In this document: positions 15,191 through 24,102 of the stretch, piece after piece
Layout: every line of letters starts with the position of its first letter
Numbering within the stretch: position 1 is the stretch's first letter
NCBI GenBank assembly: GCA_039030335.1
Contig: JBCCEJ010000068.1
Coordinates: 1 to 31,545, forward strand
DNA: 31,545 nt
Reading direction: 5' to 3'
DNA from: JBCCEJ01 sp039030335
Lineage (GTDB): Bacteria; Pseudomonadota; Gammaproteobacteria; HK1
Translations under genes and position numbers: made by a program
Notes under the pieces: generated by a model
Told to the model about the DNA's origin: nothing
Database searches by the model: none
The model's input: the letters and a program-made list of their open reading frames with translations, nothing else

Positions 15191-16537
15191 CTACCCTGCG
15201 CCGGAACGCGCACGGTTGTTGAGCCCGGCCGTCGCCTGCTGCTGGTCGAGGAGACGGCAGGCCCGCAGCAGCGGGCGAAGGTCGTCGTCCCGCACGGCGG
15301 GCGGTACGGCGCCGAGCTCCGTCAGCAGCCAGCTCACCGCGGCCTCGGGTGGTGATTCGAAACCGAGCGTCTCACCTGTGAAACGCAGGTATTTCATGCA
15401 CCGGAATCCGTTCATCCAACGCCGGAGACGCTTGTCGAATGCAGCACCGTTACGAACGTTGCGCCGGATCTCGAGCAGCGCCTCGCCGAAGTGTTGACCG
15501 GCGAGCCAGCGCGCGAGATCGTCCGGTAGAGCGAGCCATCGTTCCGGTTCGTCGTAGAGCGCGTCCGTGGCTTGAAACAAGGCTCTGAGGTCGCTGAATC
15601 CACTGCGGGGATGAAAGCGCGGCCCGTTTCCTGCGCGGAGCGCATCGCGGATTGCCGCACCCGTGCCGAACGGTACCCGCGTCGATTCGCGAACACCTGG
15701 GTATACGGTGGTTTCATTCAGCGTTTCCAGAATGCCGATATCCATGAACTTCTGGAGAAAGTAGAAATCTTCGCCCGCCTGGCGTCGATTCATGCCGCCC
15801 ACACGCGCGTAGTCGCGGGCCCGCACGGCCATACACGAACCCACGGTATGGAATGCATGCGTAGAACCGGCCCACGCGAGCCCCAGCCGGTAGTAGCGCA
15901 GGTAGAGCTCGTAGAGCGTCGCCGCGCGGCCGAGACCCGAGCGGTCGAGGCCAGTGTCCGCGCTTGCGCTGCCGGCCGGCTCCGGACGCATGCGGTGCTC
16001 GAAATTGACGGTGACCGCGCCGAGCCCTGGCTTGCGCGCGAACGCTCCGTCGATGGCGCTCAGGTAGTTCCGGCTGACCACGCAGTCTGCATCCAGCGAG
16101 ATGATGACCCCGTCCGGCGCGCCGGCTTGTGCCAGACGCTGCAGCGCCTCATCCATGATCAGCTTCCGCGCCAGTCCAACGCCGGCAATGTCTTTCGCGA
16201 GCGTATTGTCCAGCACTACGTGCAGCGGCAGCGGGTAGCTGCGGGCTGCCTCGATGAGGGTCGCCGCGGTGGTTTCGTTACGGCGTTTTTTAGCGTCGTC
16301 TGCGGCTTCCGACGCATTGATGAAAACCAGCACCTCGGTAGATCCCGGCGCCACCGATGCGCACTCGGACAGTGCGTCCAAGGTGGGCAATATCTCGGGC
16401 TCGTCGTGGCACGGGATAACGACTACACGAGTGAGGTCGGGGGACGGGCTTGCGCTGATCGCCCGCGCCCTCAGCAACCGCTTGCGCAGGTAGTGGTCGA
16501 GCGCTCGCTCGCCGCGGATGCGGCTATCATGGTTCAT
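15191..16537 (-). CDS. Family 2 glycosyltransferase
   Basis: A 448-aa protein with a GT-A fold. VVVIPCHDEPEILPTLDAL (38-56) is the nucleotide-sugar-binding start, ISLDADC (147-152) carries the DxD-type motif binding metal and sugar diphosphate, and AGEDFYFLQKF (254-264) is the acceptor-side ED motif. No membrane span is seen, so it is probably cytosolic or peripheral. The C-terminal third (after about 330) is helical and not assigned. The start is the ATG at 16537; a longer frame would run into the divergent miaE leader. No other polysaccharide gene lies nearby, so donor and acceptor are unknown. Confidence 0.82.
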   Translation of the reverse strand: MNHDSRIRGERALDHYLRKRLLRARAISASPSPDLTRVVVIPCHDEPEILPTLDALSECASVAPGSTEVLVFINASEAADDAKKRRNETTAATLIEAARSYPLPLHVVLDNTLAKDIAGVGLARKLIMDEALQRLAQAGAPDGVIISLDADCVVSRNYLSAIDGAFARKPGLGAVTVNFEHRMRPEPAGSASADTGLDRSGLGRAATLYELYLRYYRLGLAWAGSTHAFHTVGSCMAVRARDYARVGGMNRRQAGEDFYFLQKFMDIGILETLNETTVYPGVRESTRVPFGTGAAIRDALRAGNGPRFHPRSGFSDLRALFQATDALYDEPERWLALPDDLARWLAGQHFGEALLEIRRNVRNGAAFDKRLRRWMNGFRCMKYLRFTGETLGFESPPEAAVSWLLTELGAVPPAVRDDDLRPLLRACRLLDQQQATAGLNNRARSGAG

Positions 16538-16611
16538 CTGATTATTGGTAAACGCGAACCCGCACCTGCCCCGGTGCCATCGGTTTGCGGTGCGCAGCGG
16601 GAGTGGGGCCA

Positions 16612-17196
16612 ATGGCGAGGAAATCCATCGATCTGGCGTTGCCGACACCGGCTGGATGGATCGAGACCGTGCTGGAAGATATCGACGCGTTCATAGCCGA
16701 CCATGCTAACTGCGAGCGCAAGGCGTCGGCCATGGCCATGGGTATGGTCGTCAAGTATCCCGATCGCGACCAGATCATTCCAGGGCTTATCGCTGTTGCG
16801 CGGGAGGAACTGGAGCATTTCGACCAGGTCTACGCGCTGATGCGCGCACGCGGCATCGCACTCGTTCGCGACGAACGTGACGACTACGTGGGTCAGCTGA
16901 TGACGTCGGCGCGCCACGGGCGCGACGATCGTTTCCTGGATCGGCTGCTGATCGCCTCGGTCGTGGAGTGTCGGGGCGCCGAGCGGTTCGGTCTCGTGGC
17001 GGAACACGTTCCAGATGCTGAACTGGCAGAGTTCTACCGGCTGTTGCGCAATGGTGAGTTGAAGCACGGTCACGTGTTCGTCGATCTGGCGTTGCGCTAC
17101 TTCGATTCATCCGCCGTGTATACGCGACTGCGCGAGTTTGTCGACGCGGAAGCGGCGATTGTGGAGGCCTTGCCGTTGCGGGCCGCGTTGCATTGA
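16612..17196 (+). CDS. miaE: tRNA-(ms2io6A37) hydroxylase MiaE
   Basis: A 194-aa di-iron protein of the ferritin-like fold that hydroxylates the isopentenyl group of 2-methylthio-N6-isopentenyladenosine at position 37 of tRNA, using O2. Expected iron ligands are visible: E35 in NCERKA, EELEHF (E66, H69), VVECRGAERF (E119) and NGELKHGH (E149, H152). Length matches the family. The ATG at 16612 (MARKSIDL) is chosen over one at 16585, which adds residues unlike the family. MiaE is common in Gammaproteobacteria and supports that placement. It is followed after 22 nt by the DUF3179 gene on the same strand. Confidence 0.92.
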   Translation: MARKSIDLALPTPAGWIETVLEDIDAFIADHANCERKASAMAMGMVVKYPDRDQIIPGLIAVAREELEHFDQVYALMRARGIALVRDERDDYVGQLMTSARHGRDDRFLDRLLIASVVECRGAERFGLVAEHVPDAELAEFYRLLRNGELKHGHVFVDLALRYFDSSAVYTRLREFVDAEAAIVEALPLRAALH

Positions 17197-17218
17197 TAAG
17201 CAGTTCGAGGCTTCAACA

Positions 17219-18586
17219 ATGAGTCGAATCTATAGTGCACTGCTGTTCGGTATCGCGCTGCTGTCAGCGGCAGTTCCGGCGGCCGCGCAAAGTGCTGCGC
17301 CCGCAAAGGCGCCATTGCTCGAGCAGCGCTTTCTGGACGCGCTGGTCGGCGACTGGAATCAACGGCAGAACGCCATCGCCTGGATCGAACAGAACTGGCA
17401 GCCGGAATTCGCGCCGTTCGCGTTTGAATCGATGGCGCTGATGCGCGATCGCCGTCAGCAGCTTCGGTTGCTGGAGGTTCTGCAATCCAAGACGGGGCAG
17501 GACATCGGCTTCGATCTCCGCGCCTGGATGCAGTGGATCTGGCAGGCCGACCCGCCAGTTTCGGCGCGGTACAGTGCGTTCAAAAGTGCGCTGTACGGGC
17601 TGCTGGACCCGCGGTTCAAAGGTTACTTCAGTCCGGATCGCGCGCACACGATCCGTCTGACTGAAGCCGTCTGGGGTGGTGTGGCGCAAGACGGCATCCC
17701 GCCGCTGCGCCAACCGAAGATGATCGCCGCCCCGGAAGCTGCCTACCTGGAAGACTCGAACGTCGTATTTGGGATCGCGGTCAACGGCGATGCGCGCGCG
17801 TACCCGAAACGCATTCTCGCGTGGCACGAGATGTTCGTGGACACCATTGGAGGAGTGCCGCTGGCCGGCGTTTACTGCACGCTATGCGGCGCTGTGATCG
17901 CTTACGGCACCGAGGTCGATGGCGTCAACCACGCGCTCGGGACGAGTGGGTTCCTGTACCGTTCCAACAAACTGATGTACGACCAGGCCACGCAGTCCCT
18001 GTGGAGCACCATGCGCGGGACGCCGGTAGTCGGTCCGCTGGTCGGCCGCGAGATCGTGCTGCCGCGCTACGCTGTCGTCACCACTACCTGGGGCGAATGG
18101 CGAAAGCGTCATCCCGACACCACGGTACTGGCTATCGAGACCGGCCATCAGCGCGACTATGCGGAGGGAGCCGCCTATCGGAACTACTTCGCGACCGACT
18201 CATTGATGTTTCCGGTGCCGAGCCCCGACGACCGGCTGAAGAACAAGGACGAGGTCTTCGGCTTACTGTTGGATGAAGCGCCGCCCACCGCCATTGCCGC
18301 TGCATATCTCAGCGCGAATCCGATCCATCATCAGACGCTGGGGCCGGTGGAGGCTGTGATCCTGACGAGCCCGTCTGGTGCCAACCGTGCCTACTCAGTC
18401 GGTGATGTGAAGTTTGTCGAATGGGATGGAGGAAACACCGCCGTGGATGCGACCGGTCAGCGGTGGACGCTGAGTGAAGATCGCCTCGCGCATGCCAGCG
18501 GCCGTGAGTTGCCGCGTCTGCCGGCGCATCGGGCTTTCTGGTTCGGGTGGCACGCCGCTTTTCCGGAAACCGTTCTGGTCAGGTAG
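17219..18586 (+). CDS. Exported DUF3179 domain-containing protein
   Basis: A 455-aa protein with a signal peptide (hydrophobic 6-23, cleavage near A23/Q24). Residues from about 150 to the end form the DUF3179 domain: the conserved NGDARAYPKRILAWHEM (189-205), GVYCTLCGAVIAY (217-229, C220 and C223) and a later FLYRSNKLMYD segment. The domain has no established biochemical role. A CxxC plus conserved histidine could bind metal or form a disulfide in the periplasm. Residues 30-140 are a helical N-terminal extension. It lies 22 nt after miaE and may be co-transcribed, though a functional link is not apparent. Confidence 0.85.
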   Translation: MSRIYSALLFGIALLSAAVPAAAQSAAPAKAPLLEQRFLDALVGDWNQRQNAIAWIEQNWQPEFAPFAFESMALMRDRRQQLRLLEVLQSKTGQDIGFDLRAWMQWIWQADPPVSARYSAFKSALYGLLDPRFKGYFSPDRAHTIRLTEAVWGGVAQDGIPPLRQPKMIAAPEAAYLEDSNVVFGIAVNGDARAYPKRILAWHEMFVDTIGGVPLAGVYCTLCGAVIAYGTEVDGVNHALGTSGFLYRSNKLMYDQATQSLWSTMRGTPVVGPLVGREIVLPRYAVVTTTWGEWRKRHPDTTVLAIETGHQRDYAEGAAYRNYFATDSLMFPVPSPDDRLKNKDEVFGLLLDEAPPTAIAAAYLSANPIHHQTLGPVEAVILTSPSGANRAYSVGDVKFVEWDGGNTAVDATGQRWTLSEDRLAHASGRELPRLPAHRAFWFGWHAAFPETVLVR

Positions 18587-18699
18587 CTGCGTGCGCCCCC
18601 GGGCGTGTCCTATCGCGGCCGGGCGCCTGGAACCGGGCCGGAATCGAGCTTCATCATCGCCGGGCCGTGAACTCTGGCTGTGAGCCTGCGTATCGATTT

Positions 18700-18750
18700 C
18701 GGATACCTCTAACGGATATCTCAAGTTTTTTCTTTGCCTGTCGCTATCCG
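18700..18750. promoter_or_regulatory. Repeated CGGATA half-sites upstream of the sensory operon
   Basis: CGGATACCTCTAA (18700-18712) and CGGATATCTCAAG (18713-18725) are adjacent 13-bp direct repeats matching at 10 of 13 positions. CTATCCG (18744-18750) is an inverted copy of the core. A T-rich stretch (18726-18735) sits between. They lie 39-89 nt before the binding-protein start at 18789 and could be an operator, but no cognate regulator is in the window. Confidence 0.3.
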
Positions 18751-18788
18751 ATCTGTCGTCCCCGATTTCGCCAGACTCAGGAGCAGGC

Positions 18789-19763
18789 ATGACACTACCT
18801 CTACTTTCCCGCTACACAATGATTGCGGCTGTTGCGACCACTGCGGCTGTGCTTTACCCGATGAGCGTGCAGGCGCTGCCAAAATGCCTGTTCATCTCCT
18901 CTTATCACCGCGGCTACGCATGGTCCGACGGTGTCGAGCGGGGCTTGCGCGCGGTACTCGAGAATCGCTGCGAACTGAAGCAGTTCGATATGGATACGAA
19001 GCGGCAGAAGAGCAAGGAGTACAAACAGAAGATCGGCGCCGAGGCGCGCGACCTCGTCAACAACTGGCAGCCTGACATCGTCATTACCGCAGACGACAAC
19101 GCGGCCAAGTACGTCATCAAGCCCTTCTTCCGCGACCATAAGATTCCGTTCGTTTTCAACGGCGTGAACTGGACGGCCCGCGAATATGGTTTTCCGTACA
19201 CGAACGTAACCGGGATGGTCGAGGTTGCGCCGATCAAACCCATGTTACAGCGCGCGGCCGACCTGGCCGGCAGCGCGCGCGGCGCGTTCTATCTCGGCGC
19301 CAATACCCTGACCGAGCGGAAGAATCTGAAGCGCTTCGAGGATGGTGCAAAGGAACTCGGCATCCCGCTGAATTCGCACCTGGCCGGTACTCTCGCGGAA
19401 TGGGGTGATGCGCTCGCGAAAGCGCAGTCCTACGACTTCGTGATCATGGGTAGCAATTCCGGGATCAACGATTGGGATCCTGACAAGGCGCAGGACCTCG
19501 CGGCGCAGTATTCGCGCCAGTTCTCCACGACCAGTCATGGCTGGATGATGCCGTATACGATGTTCGGTATGACCAAGATCCCGGAAGAACAGGGTGAATG
19601 GAGTGCCGAGGCGGCGCTCGCGATTCTCGCTGGCAAGAGCCCACATGAAATTCCGATCATCTCCAACCGGAAGTGGGATATGTGGGTTAATCCGCAACTG
19701 TTGCGCACAGCCGGTGTGCGCCTGCCCCGCAGTTTGCGCAATAAAGCCAAACGCTACCAGTAA
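18789..19763 (+). CDS. Periplasmic ABC-type substrate-binding protein (PF04392-like)
   Basis: A 324-aa protein with a signal peptide (hydrophobic 11-29, cleavage after VQA at 29). There is no lipobox, so it is a free periplasmic protein. CLFISSYHRGYAWSDGVERG (33-52), a DIVITADDNAAKYV strand-loop and FVFNGVNW are the type I periplasmic-binding pattern of the ABC_sub_bind family. AGGAG lies 5 nt before the ATG at 18789. No permease or ATPase gene follows. Instead a hybrid sensor kinase starts 75 nt downstream, which implies a sensing rather than uptake role: the loaded protein probably contacts the kinase periplasmic domain. Ligand unknown. Confidence 0.85.
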   Translation: MTLPLLSRYTMIAAVATTAAVLYPMSVQALPKCLFISSYHRGYAWSDGVERGLRAVLENRCELKQFDMDTKRQKSKEYKQKIGAEARDLVNNWQPDIVITADDNAAKYVIKPFFRDHKIPFVFNGVNWTAREYGFPYTNVTGMVEVAPIKPMLQRAADLAGSARGAFYLGANTLTERKNLKRFEDGAKELGIPLNSHLAGTLAEWGDALAKAQSYDFVIMGSNSGINDWDPDKAQDLAAQYSRQFSTTSHGWMMPYTMFGMTKIPEEQGEWSAEAALAILAGKSPHEIPIISNRKWDMWVNPQLLRTAGVRLPRSLRNKAKRYQ

Positions 19764-19838
19764 GTCTTGAGGAGCGCCGGCGCCGCGGTTGTCGACCGAT
19801 GATCGTGGCGCTGTCAAAACACCCGACGGCAGCTTCGG

Positions 19839-22826
19839 GTGGCGCCATCGCGCAACCCGGAACCCGTTGTCGCCGTGAATTTTCTGCACAACTTTTCCCG
19901 CGCTGAACGTCTCGGCATTTTGTCCGTGACCTGCATGGCGGTGCTCGGTGCGGGATTAGCGACGGTGACCTACGCGCTTCGCGACGCGCGCGTTGCACTC
20001 GAAGACCAGACGCACGTCGTACAACGGATCCTGGAACAGCGTCTCGCAACCAGCGCCGGCGTGCTCGGTTCATGGACGGGCCTGTCGCAAGCGTCTGAGC
20101 ATCAGTCGCTTGCGGAGCTGACATCGTTCGCGGAACAGCTGCGTCGTCAGAACCCGGCTATCGGGTCCGTCGCCAAACTGGTGATGGTCCCTGGAGACGA
20201 GCGTGAATGGTTCGAGGCCGACCAGGTAGAAGAAGGCCTGGTCGGCTACCGGATTCGTATTCGTAGCTCCGACGGGCTGGTCCCGGCGCCGACGAAATCG
20301 CGGTATCTGACGCTCGCGTTCCTCGAACCGTTGAGTCCGGACAATGCCACGGTGGTCGGACTCGACTACAGCGACGACCGGATCGTTCGGGAAATGCTCA
20401 ACGAAAGCGTTCTTCACGATTCTGTTGCGCTGCGTGCCGGCAATCTGATCAACGTCGACGGTCTCCAGCTTCTCATCGGGCGGGCGAGCTACCGGGGTCT
20501 GTTCGCCCCCGAAACCGTGCAGGCGCGACGCGCACAGCTCGATAGCCTGACGGTGTTTTCGATCGATGTGGATCAGCTCCTGATCGGCATCCTGGATGAT
20601 GTCAGCTGGACACGGCTTCGCCTGATCGTATCGGGTAGCACCGCGTCGAAACCCATCGTGCGTGAACGTTCGTTCGAGCAACTGTGGTTGCGTCGATGGA
20701 TTCCTTCCCACATCAGCATGCGTCGGATCCGTGTAGGCGACACCTCTATCTCGCTCGAACTCGAACTGCAGCCACCGCCCGCCGCGCTGCGGCTCGGCGT
20801 CGGTCTGGCTGTCATGGCCGTTACATTGCTGCTGGCGGTATGCATGGTGGCGATCGCCCGCACCAGGCGCGACGCCAGCGTGTCCCGCGATGCCGCGCAT
20901 CGCGCGTTGCAGGAGAGTCAGGAGCAGTTTCGCAATCTGTTCGAAGGATCGATCCAGGGCGTGATGATTCATCGCGGCGAAGAGCTCTACTACGTCAACG
21001 ATTCATTCGCGCAGATCTTCGGCTTCGCGGATGCTCAAGGAGCTCTGCAGACGAGCTCCGTGCTCAATTTCTTCTCCGAGGATGAACGCGACCGCGCCCG
21101 CAGCTATTACAGCGACCATCTGGACGGCCAGTCCGGGCCGGCTCAGCTGGAGTGGGAAGGCGTCCGTGCCGACGGCAGTCCCATTACGATGATGAACGGC
21201 GTGCGGCGCGTGCGCTGGCATGGGCATACCGCGCTCCAGACGACCATCATCGATATCACGGACCGTAAGCGTGCCGAGCGCGATCTCATCGATGCCACGG
21301 AGCGCGCGCAACTCGCTGCCAACGCCAAGTCCGAGTTTCTCGCCAATATGAGCCACGAGCTGCGCACGCCGATGAACGGCGTGTTGGGCATGCTGCAGAT
21401 ACTCGATGACACCGAGCTCGACACCGTGCAGCGCGAATACGTTGGAGTAGCCCGCTCATCGGGCAATCTGCTTCTGGAGCTCATCAACGACGTACTCGAT
21501 TTCTCCAAGCTCGATAGTGGGAAGCTGGAGTTGGATCACAGTGCCTTCGCTTTGCACGGTGCGATCGAAGAAACGGTGCGGCGCGTCGCAGTGAATGCGA
21601 ACGGAAAAGGCATCGAGCTCAATTCCGTGCTCGCCGAAGACCTGCCCGCCATGGTCGTTGGCGACGTCGTGCGCGTGCAGCAGGTGCTGACCAATCTCCT
21701 GAGCAATGCCATCAAATTCACGAGTGACGGCGAAGTCGTGGTACGCGTGCGCCGGGTATCGCAGTTCGGCGTGCGCGTGCAGCTGCGATTCGAAGTGCAA
21801 GATACCGGCATCGGCATTGCCCCCGAAGACCAAAGCCGCATCTTCGCCGCATTCATGCAGGCTGACGGATCGATGACGCGTCGTTTCGGCGGTACGGGTC
21901 TGGGGCTTTCAATAAGCCGTCAGCTCGTGGAGCAGATGCAAGGCGAGATGAATGTCATCTCCGCCCCGGGTGAAGGCAGCTGCTTCTGGTTTACGGCCTG
22001 GCTGGATACGCAGGCCGCGGTGGAAAGTCGGCCGGTATTGCCGCTCCAGGGTGGTTCTCTGGTGGTCGTTTCCTCGCCGTACGCCGCGACGGTAGAAGCC
22101 CTTGCCTGCAGGCTTGGGAAATTGGGTTTGGAGGCCGTGTCGGCTGCCGACATCAAGGCGGCGGAATTCCCTGATATCGCTGCAGCCATCGTCGACGCCG
22201 ATGTGGGATCGGCACTGGCGGTGCGCCCCATCGTCGAGGCAAGACCAACGCTCCCGGTCGTCACCCTGACGCCGCTTGGCGCTGACGTTGGGCGTCAACC
22301 GAACGCACTGGCACTGCGCAAGCCGGTCGACACCACAGCGTTGCTAACGGCGCTGCAAAGCGCTGTCGCCCCGACGCCCAATGTTTCGGGAGAGGCCTCG
22401 AAAAGTGCCGCGCCGGCCAGTGGCTTTCACATCCTGATGGCGGATGACAACGAGACCAACCTGAAAGTGACGGGCCTGATGCTCCGGCGTCTTGGCTACA
22501 CGTTCGGATGCGTCAGCGATGGCGCCGAAGCGCTGACCCGGCTGGCCGAGGAATCTTTTGACCTCGTGCTGATGGATTGCCATATGCCCAATATGGACGG
22601 CTTCAAGGCGACGCAGACGATCCGTACCTCCGAAGCGCCTTTCGCGGATATTCCCATCATCGCACTGAGCGCGAGCGTTCTCGAAGAAGATCGGCGTCGC
22701 TGTGCCGAAGTGGGGATGTCGGGATTTCTTCCCAAGCCAACCGTGCTCACCCAATTGGACGACGCTCTGCAAGCGCAGCTGGGCCAGGCCGACCGACAGG
22801 CGCAGCGGGAGGTAATGTCGACGTGA
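19839..22826 (+). CDS. Hybrid sensor histidine kinase (CHASE-like sensor, PAS, HisKA, HATPase, two receivers)
   Basis: A 995-aa membrane kinase. Order: TM1 about 25-46, periplasmic CHASE-like sensor 47-315, TM2 about 318-340, PAS 355-475, HisKA with phospho-acceptor H506 (SHELRTPMNG), ATPase with N box (LLSNAIKF, 620-627), G1 DTGIGI (655-660) and G2 GGTGLGL (684-690), a degenerate receiver-like region (739-840), and a C-terminal receiver with acidic DD (869-870), D913 (LMDCHMP) and K966. No HPt or DNA-binding domain is present, so a separate phosphotransfer protein and output regulator are required. The start is uncertain: GTG at 19839 or GTG at 19875, both with weak ribosome sites. It sits in an operon with the upstream binding protein and the downstream 60-aa gene. 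Confidence 0.9.
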   Translation: MAPSRNPEPVVAVNFLHNFSRAERLGILSVTCMAVLGAGLATVTYALRDARVALEDQTHVVQRILEQRLATSAGVLGSWTGLSQASEHQSLAELTSFAEQLRRQNPAIGSVAKLVMVPGDEREWFEADQVEEGLVGYRIRIRSSDGLVPAPTKSRYLTLAFLEPLSPDNATVVGLDYSDDRIVREMLNESVLHDSVALRAGNLINVDGLQLLIGRASYRGLFAPETVQARRAQLDSLTVFSIDVDQLLIGILDDVSWTRLRLIVSGSTASKPIVRERSFEQLWLRRWIPSHISMRRIRVGDTSISLELELQPPPAALRLGVGLAVMAVTLLLAVCMVAIARTRRDASVSRDAAHRALQESQEQFRNLFEGSIQGVMIHRGEELYYVNDSFAQIFGFADAQGALQTSSVLNFFSEDERDRARSYYSDHLDGQSGPAQLEWEGVRADGSPITMMNGVRRVRWHGHTALQTTIIDITDRKRAERDLIDATERAQLAANAKSEFLANMSHELRTPMNGVLGMLQILDDTELDTVQREYVGVARSSGNLLLELINDVLDFSKLDSGKLELDHSAFALHGAIEETVRRVAVNANGKGIELNSVLAEDLPAMVVGDVVRVQQVLTNLLSNAIKFTSDGEVVVRVRRVSQFGVRVQLRFEVQDTGIGIAPEDQSRIFAAFMQADGSMTRRFGGTGLGLSISRQLVEQMQGEMNVISAPGEGSCFWFTAWLDTQAAVESRPVLPLQGGSLVVVSSPYAATVEALACRLGKLGLEAVSAADIKAAEFPDIAAAIVDADVGSALAVRPIVEARPTLPVVTLTPLGADVGRQPNALALRKPVDTTALLTALQSAVAPTPNVSGEASKSAAPASGFHILMADDNETNLKVTGLMLRRLGYTFGCVSDGAEALTRLAEESFDLVLMDCHMPNMDGFKATQTIRTSEAPFADIPIIALSASVLEEDRRRCAEVGMSGFLPKPTVLTQLDDALQAQLGQADRQAQREVMST

Positions 22827-23005
22827 GCGACCCCAATGCCCGGCCGACACATCGATATTCGCTCGGCGACTGGCTTGGCCTTGGTGTGTTGCTGTTGGTC
22901 ATTTGGCTCGCGTGGACAGGCGACGGCGGCGACATGACGGTCGCCGAAAGCGCGCGAGCTGTATTTTCTCCGGAGCGTATCGTCAGTCCCTCGCCCGGGG
23001 GCTGA
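22823..23005 (+). CDS. 60-aa single-span membrane protein, translationally coupled to the kinase
   Basis: A GTG start at 22823 overlaps the kinase stop (GTGA), and GGGAGG at 22807-22812 serves as ribosome site. The 60 residues have a polar N terminus (to about 13), one transmembrane segment (WLGLGVLLLVIWLAW, 17-31) and a short periplasmic or cytosolic tail ending SPSPGG. No family is recognised. Stop-start overlap plus a good ribosome site support real expression in stoichiometry with the kinase. It could be a kinase accessory or modulator like other small membrane partners of sensor kinases; that role is inferred from position only. Confidence 0.6.
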   Translation: MSDPNARPTHRYSLGDWLGLGVLLLVIWLAWTGDGGDMTVAESARAVFSPERIVSPSPGG

Positions 23006-23020
23006 CACGATACCGGGCGA
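22991..23020. terminator. Hairpin at the end of the sensory operon
   Basis: TCGCCCGG (22991-22998) pairs perfectly with CCGGGCGA (23013-23020) across a 14-base loop that contains the stop codon of the 60-aa gene. It lies between convergent genes and has no T run on either side, so it is only a possible 3'-end structure. Confidence 0.33.
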
Positions 23021-23034
23021 CCTGGGTCGCGGCT

Positions 23035-23994
23035 TCAGTTCACATCAATGTGTTCGCGGCTGTCACCTTCCATGCTGATATCGCCGTCACGCCGGGTCCA
23101 CATCCGAAAGAGCAGCCGCCGTTCATCGATTTGTTGTTCGAACGCGAAAGCAGCGCGCGCATGGGCGACCCGCCGGTTGTGTATGAACAGCAATTGCCGT
23201 GACGCGAGCTTGTAGTGCAGCACGGTCTCATCGCGCTGTAACAATTCGGTGAAACGGGTCAGTGCCGCGTGCGCGTCCGATGACAGAGCTCTACCCGCGA
23301 GCGCCTGACCTTTGCGCACATAGTCGACGTAGAACCGGCATTCGAGGTCGTGTCCGCGCCATCCGAAAACCGGCTGCCTGGCGACTTTCGATGCCGACTC
23401 GCCATGTTCACCCTGGCGGTCCCACCACATGGGCTTGTAGAGTTCCGCGAGCAGGCCTGGAGAGTCATCCAGCATGCGGTTATGCCCTTTCACCAGACTG
23501 ACAAGGCTGTTCTCGCCGCCTTGCGGCGCCTGCCGCACACAGTACAGGCCGACAATTTCAGGGCTGTGCCGCAGCCAGCCTCCATCGGTATGGAATTCCT
23601 GTTCGAACCGGGTAATGGAACGCCGCACACCGTGACCGAACGGTTTGTTCTGATCCCTGACCGCGTACATCGAGGTACCGCCGAGCTTTTGGTTGACGAG
23701 CGGCCCGAGAAGTTGAAAAGCGTTTTGCGCAAGCTGTTGGTGTGCCGCGTCATCCCCAAGCCTGGCCTCGCGTAAGTCCAGCAGGACGACGCCACTGCGT
23801 TCGAAGAGTTCGTCGGTCAGGCGGGCCGTGAGTGTGTCGAGCCCGGTTCGGTCGGCAGTGGCCTGACCGGAAGCGGTGAGCGCCATGACCTCGTGCGGCG
23901 TTGCGGCGATCGTGGGCAGCTCAACCAGAGCCTGCCAGTCAGACGGGTGCGCGTACCGGTGGGGTTTTGGGACAAGCTCAGTATGTTCCTTCAC
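23035..23994 (-). CDS. TauD/TfdA-family Fe(II)/2-oxoglutarate dioxygenase
   Basis: A 319-aa oxygenase of the clavaminate-synthase-like/TauD superfamily. The iron triad is visible as HTDGG (H135, D137) and RVAHAR (H278). R297 in LLFRMWTR, or R292/R293, would bind the 2-oxoglutarate carboxylate. IVGLYCVRQAPQGGENSLVS (147-166) is a typical core strand pair. The start is a GTG at 23994 with AAGGAG just upstream. Substrates of this family include taurine, other sulfonates, aryloxyacids, betaines and amino acids. The divergent neighbour is a TauE/SafE-type exporter, which hints at sulfonate oxidation releasing sulfite, but sequence alone does not show taurine specificity. Confidence 0.84.
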   Translation of the reverse strand: MKEHTELVPKPHRYAHPSDWQALVELPTIAATPHEVMALTASGQATADRTGLDTLTARLTDELFERSGVVLLDLREARLGDDAAHQQLAQNAFQLLGPLVNQKLGGTSMYAVRDQNKPFGHGVRRSITRFEQEFHTDGGWLRHSPEIVGLYCVRQAPQGGENSLVSLVKGHNRMLDDSPGLLAELYKPMWWDRQGEHGESASKVARQPVFGWRGHDLECRFYVDYVRKGQALAGRALSSDAHAALTRFTELLQRDETVLHYKLASRQLLFIHNRRVAHARAAFAFEQQIDERRLLFRMWTRRDGDISMEGDSREHIDVN

Positions 23995-24102
23995 CAGCTC
24001 CTTCCATTAGCGTATGTATCCCGAAGACATCCTTGTTACGCTCCACGTCAGGAACGTTCGCTGACCATAGCACTGTCGACGCCGTGCTGAACAGGAGTTC
24101 GC

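Noticed and set aside
15572..16696. 374-aa plus-strand frame
   Set aside because: Shadow of the glycosyltransferase on the opposite strand; Arg-rich and without recognisable motifs.
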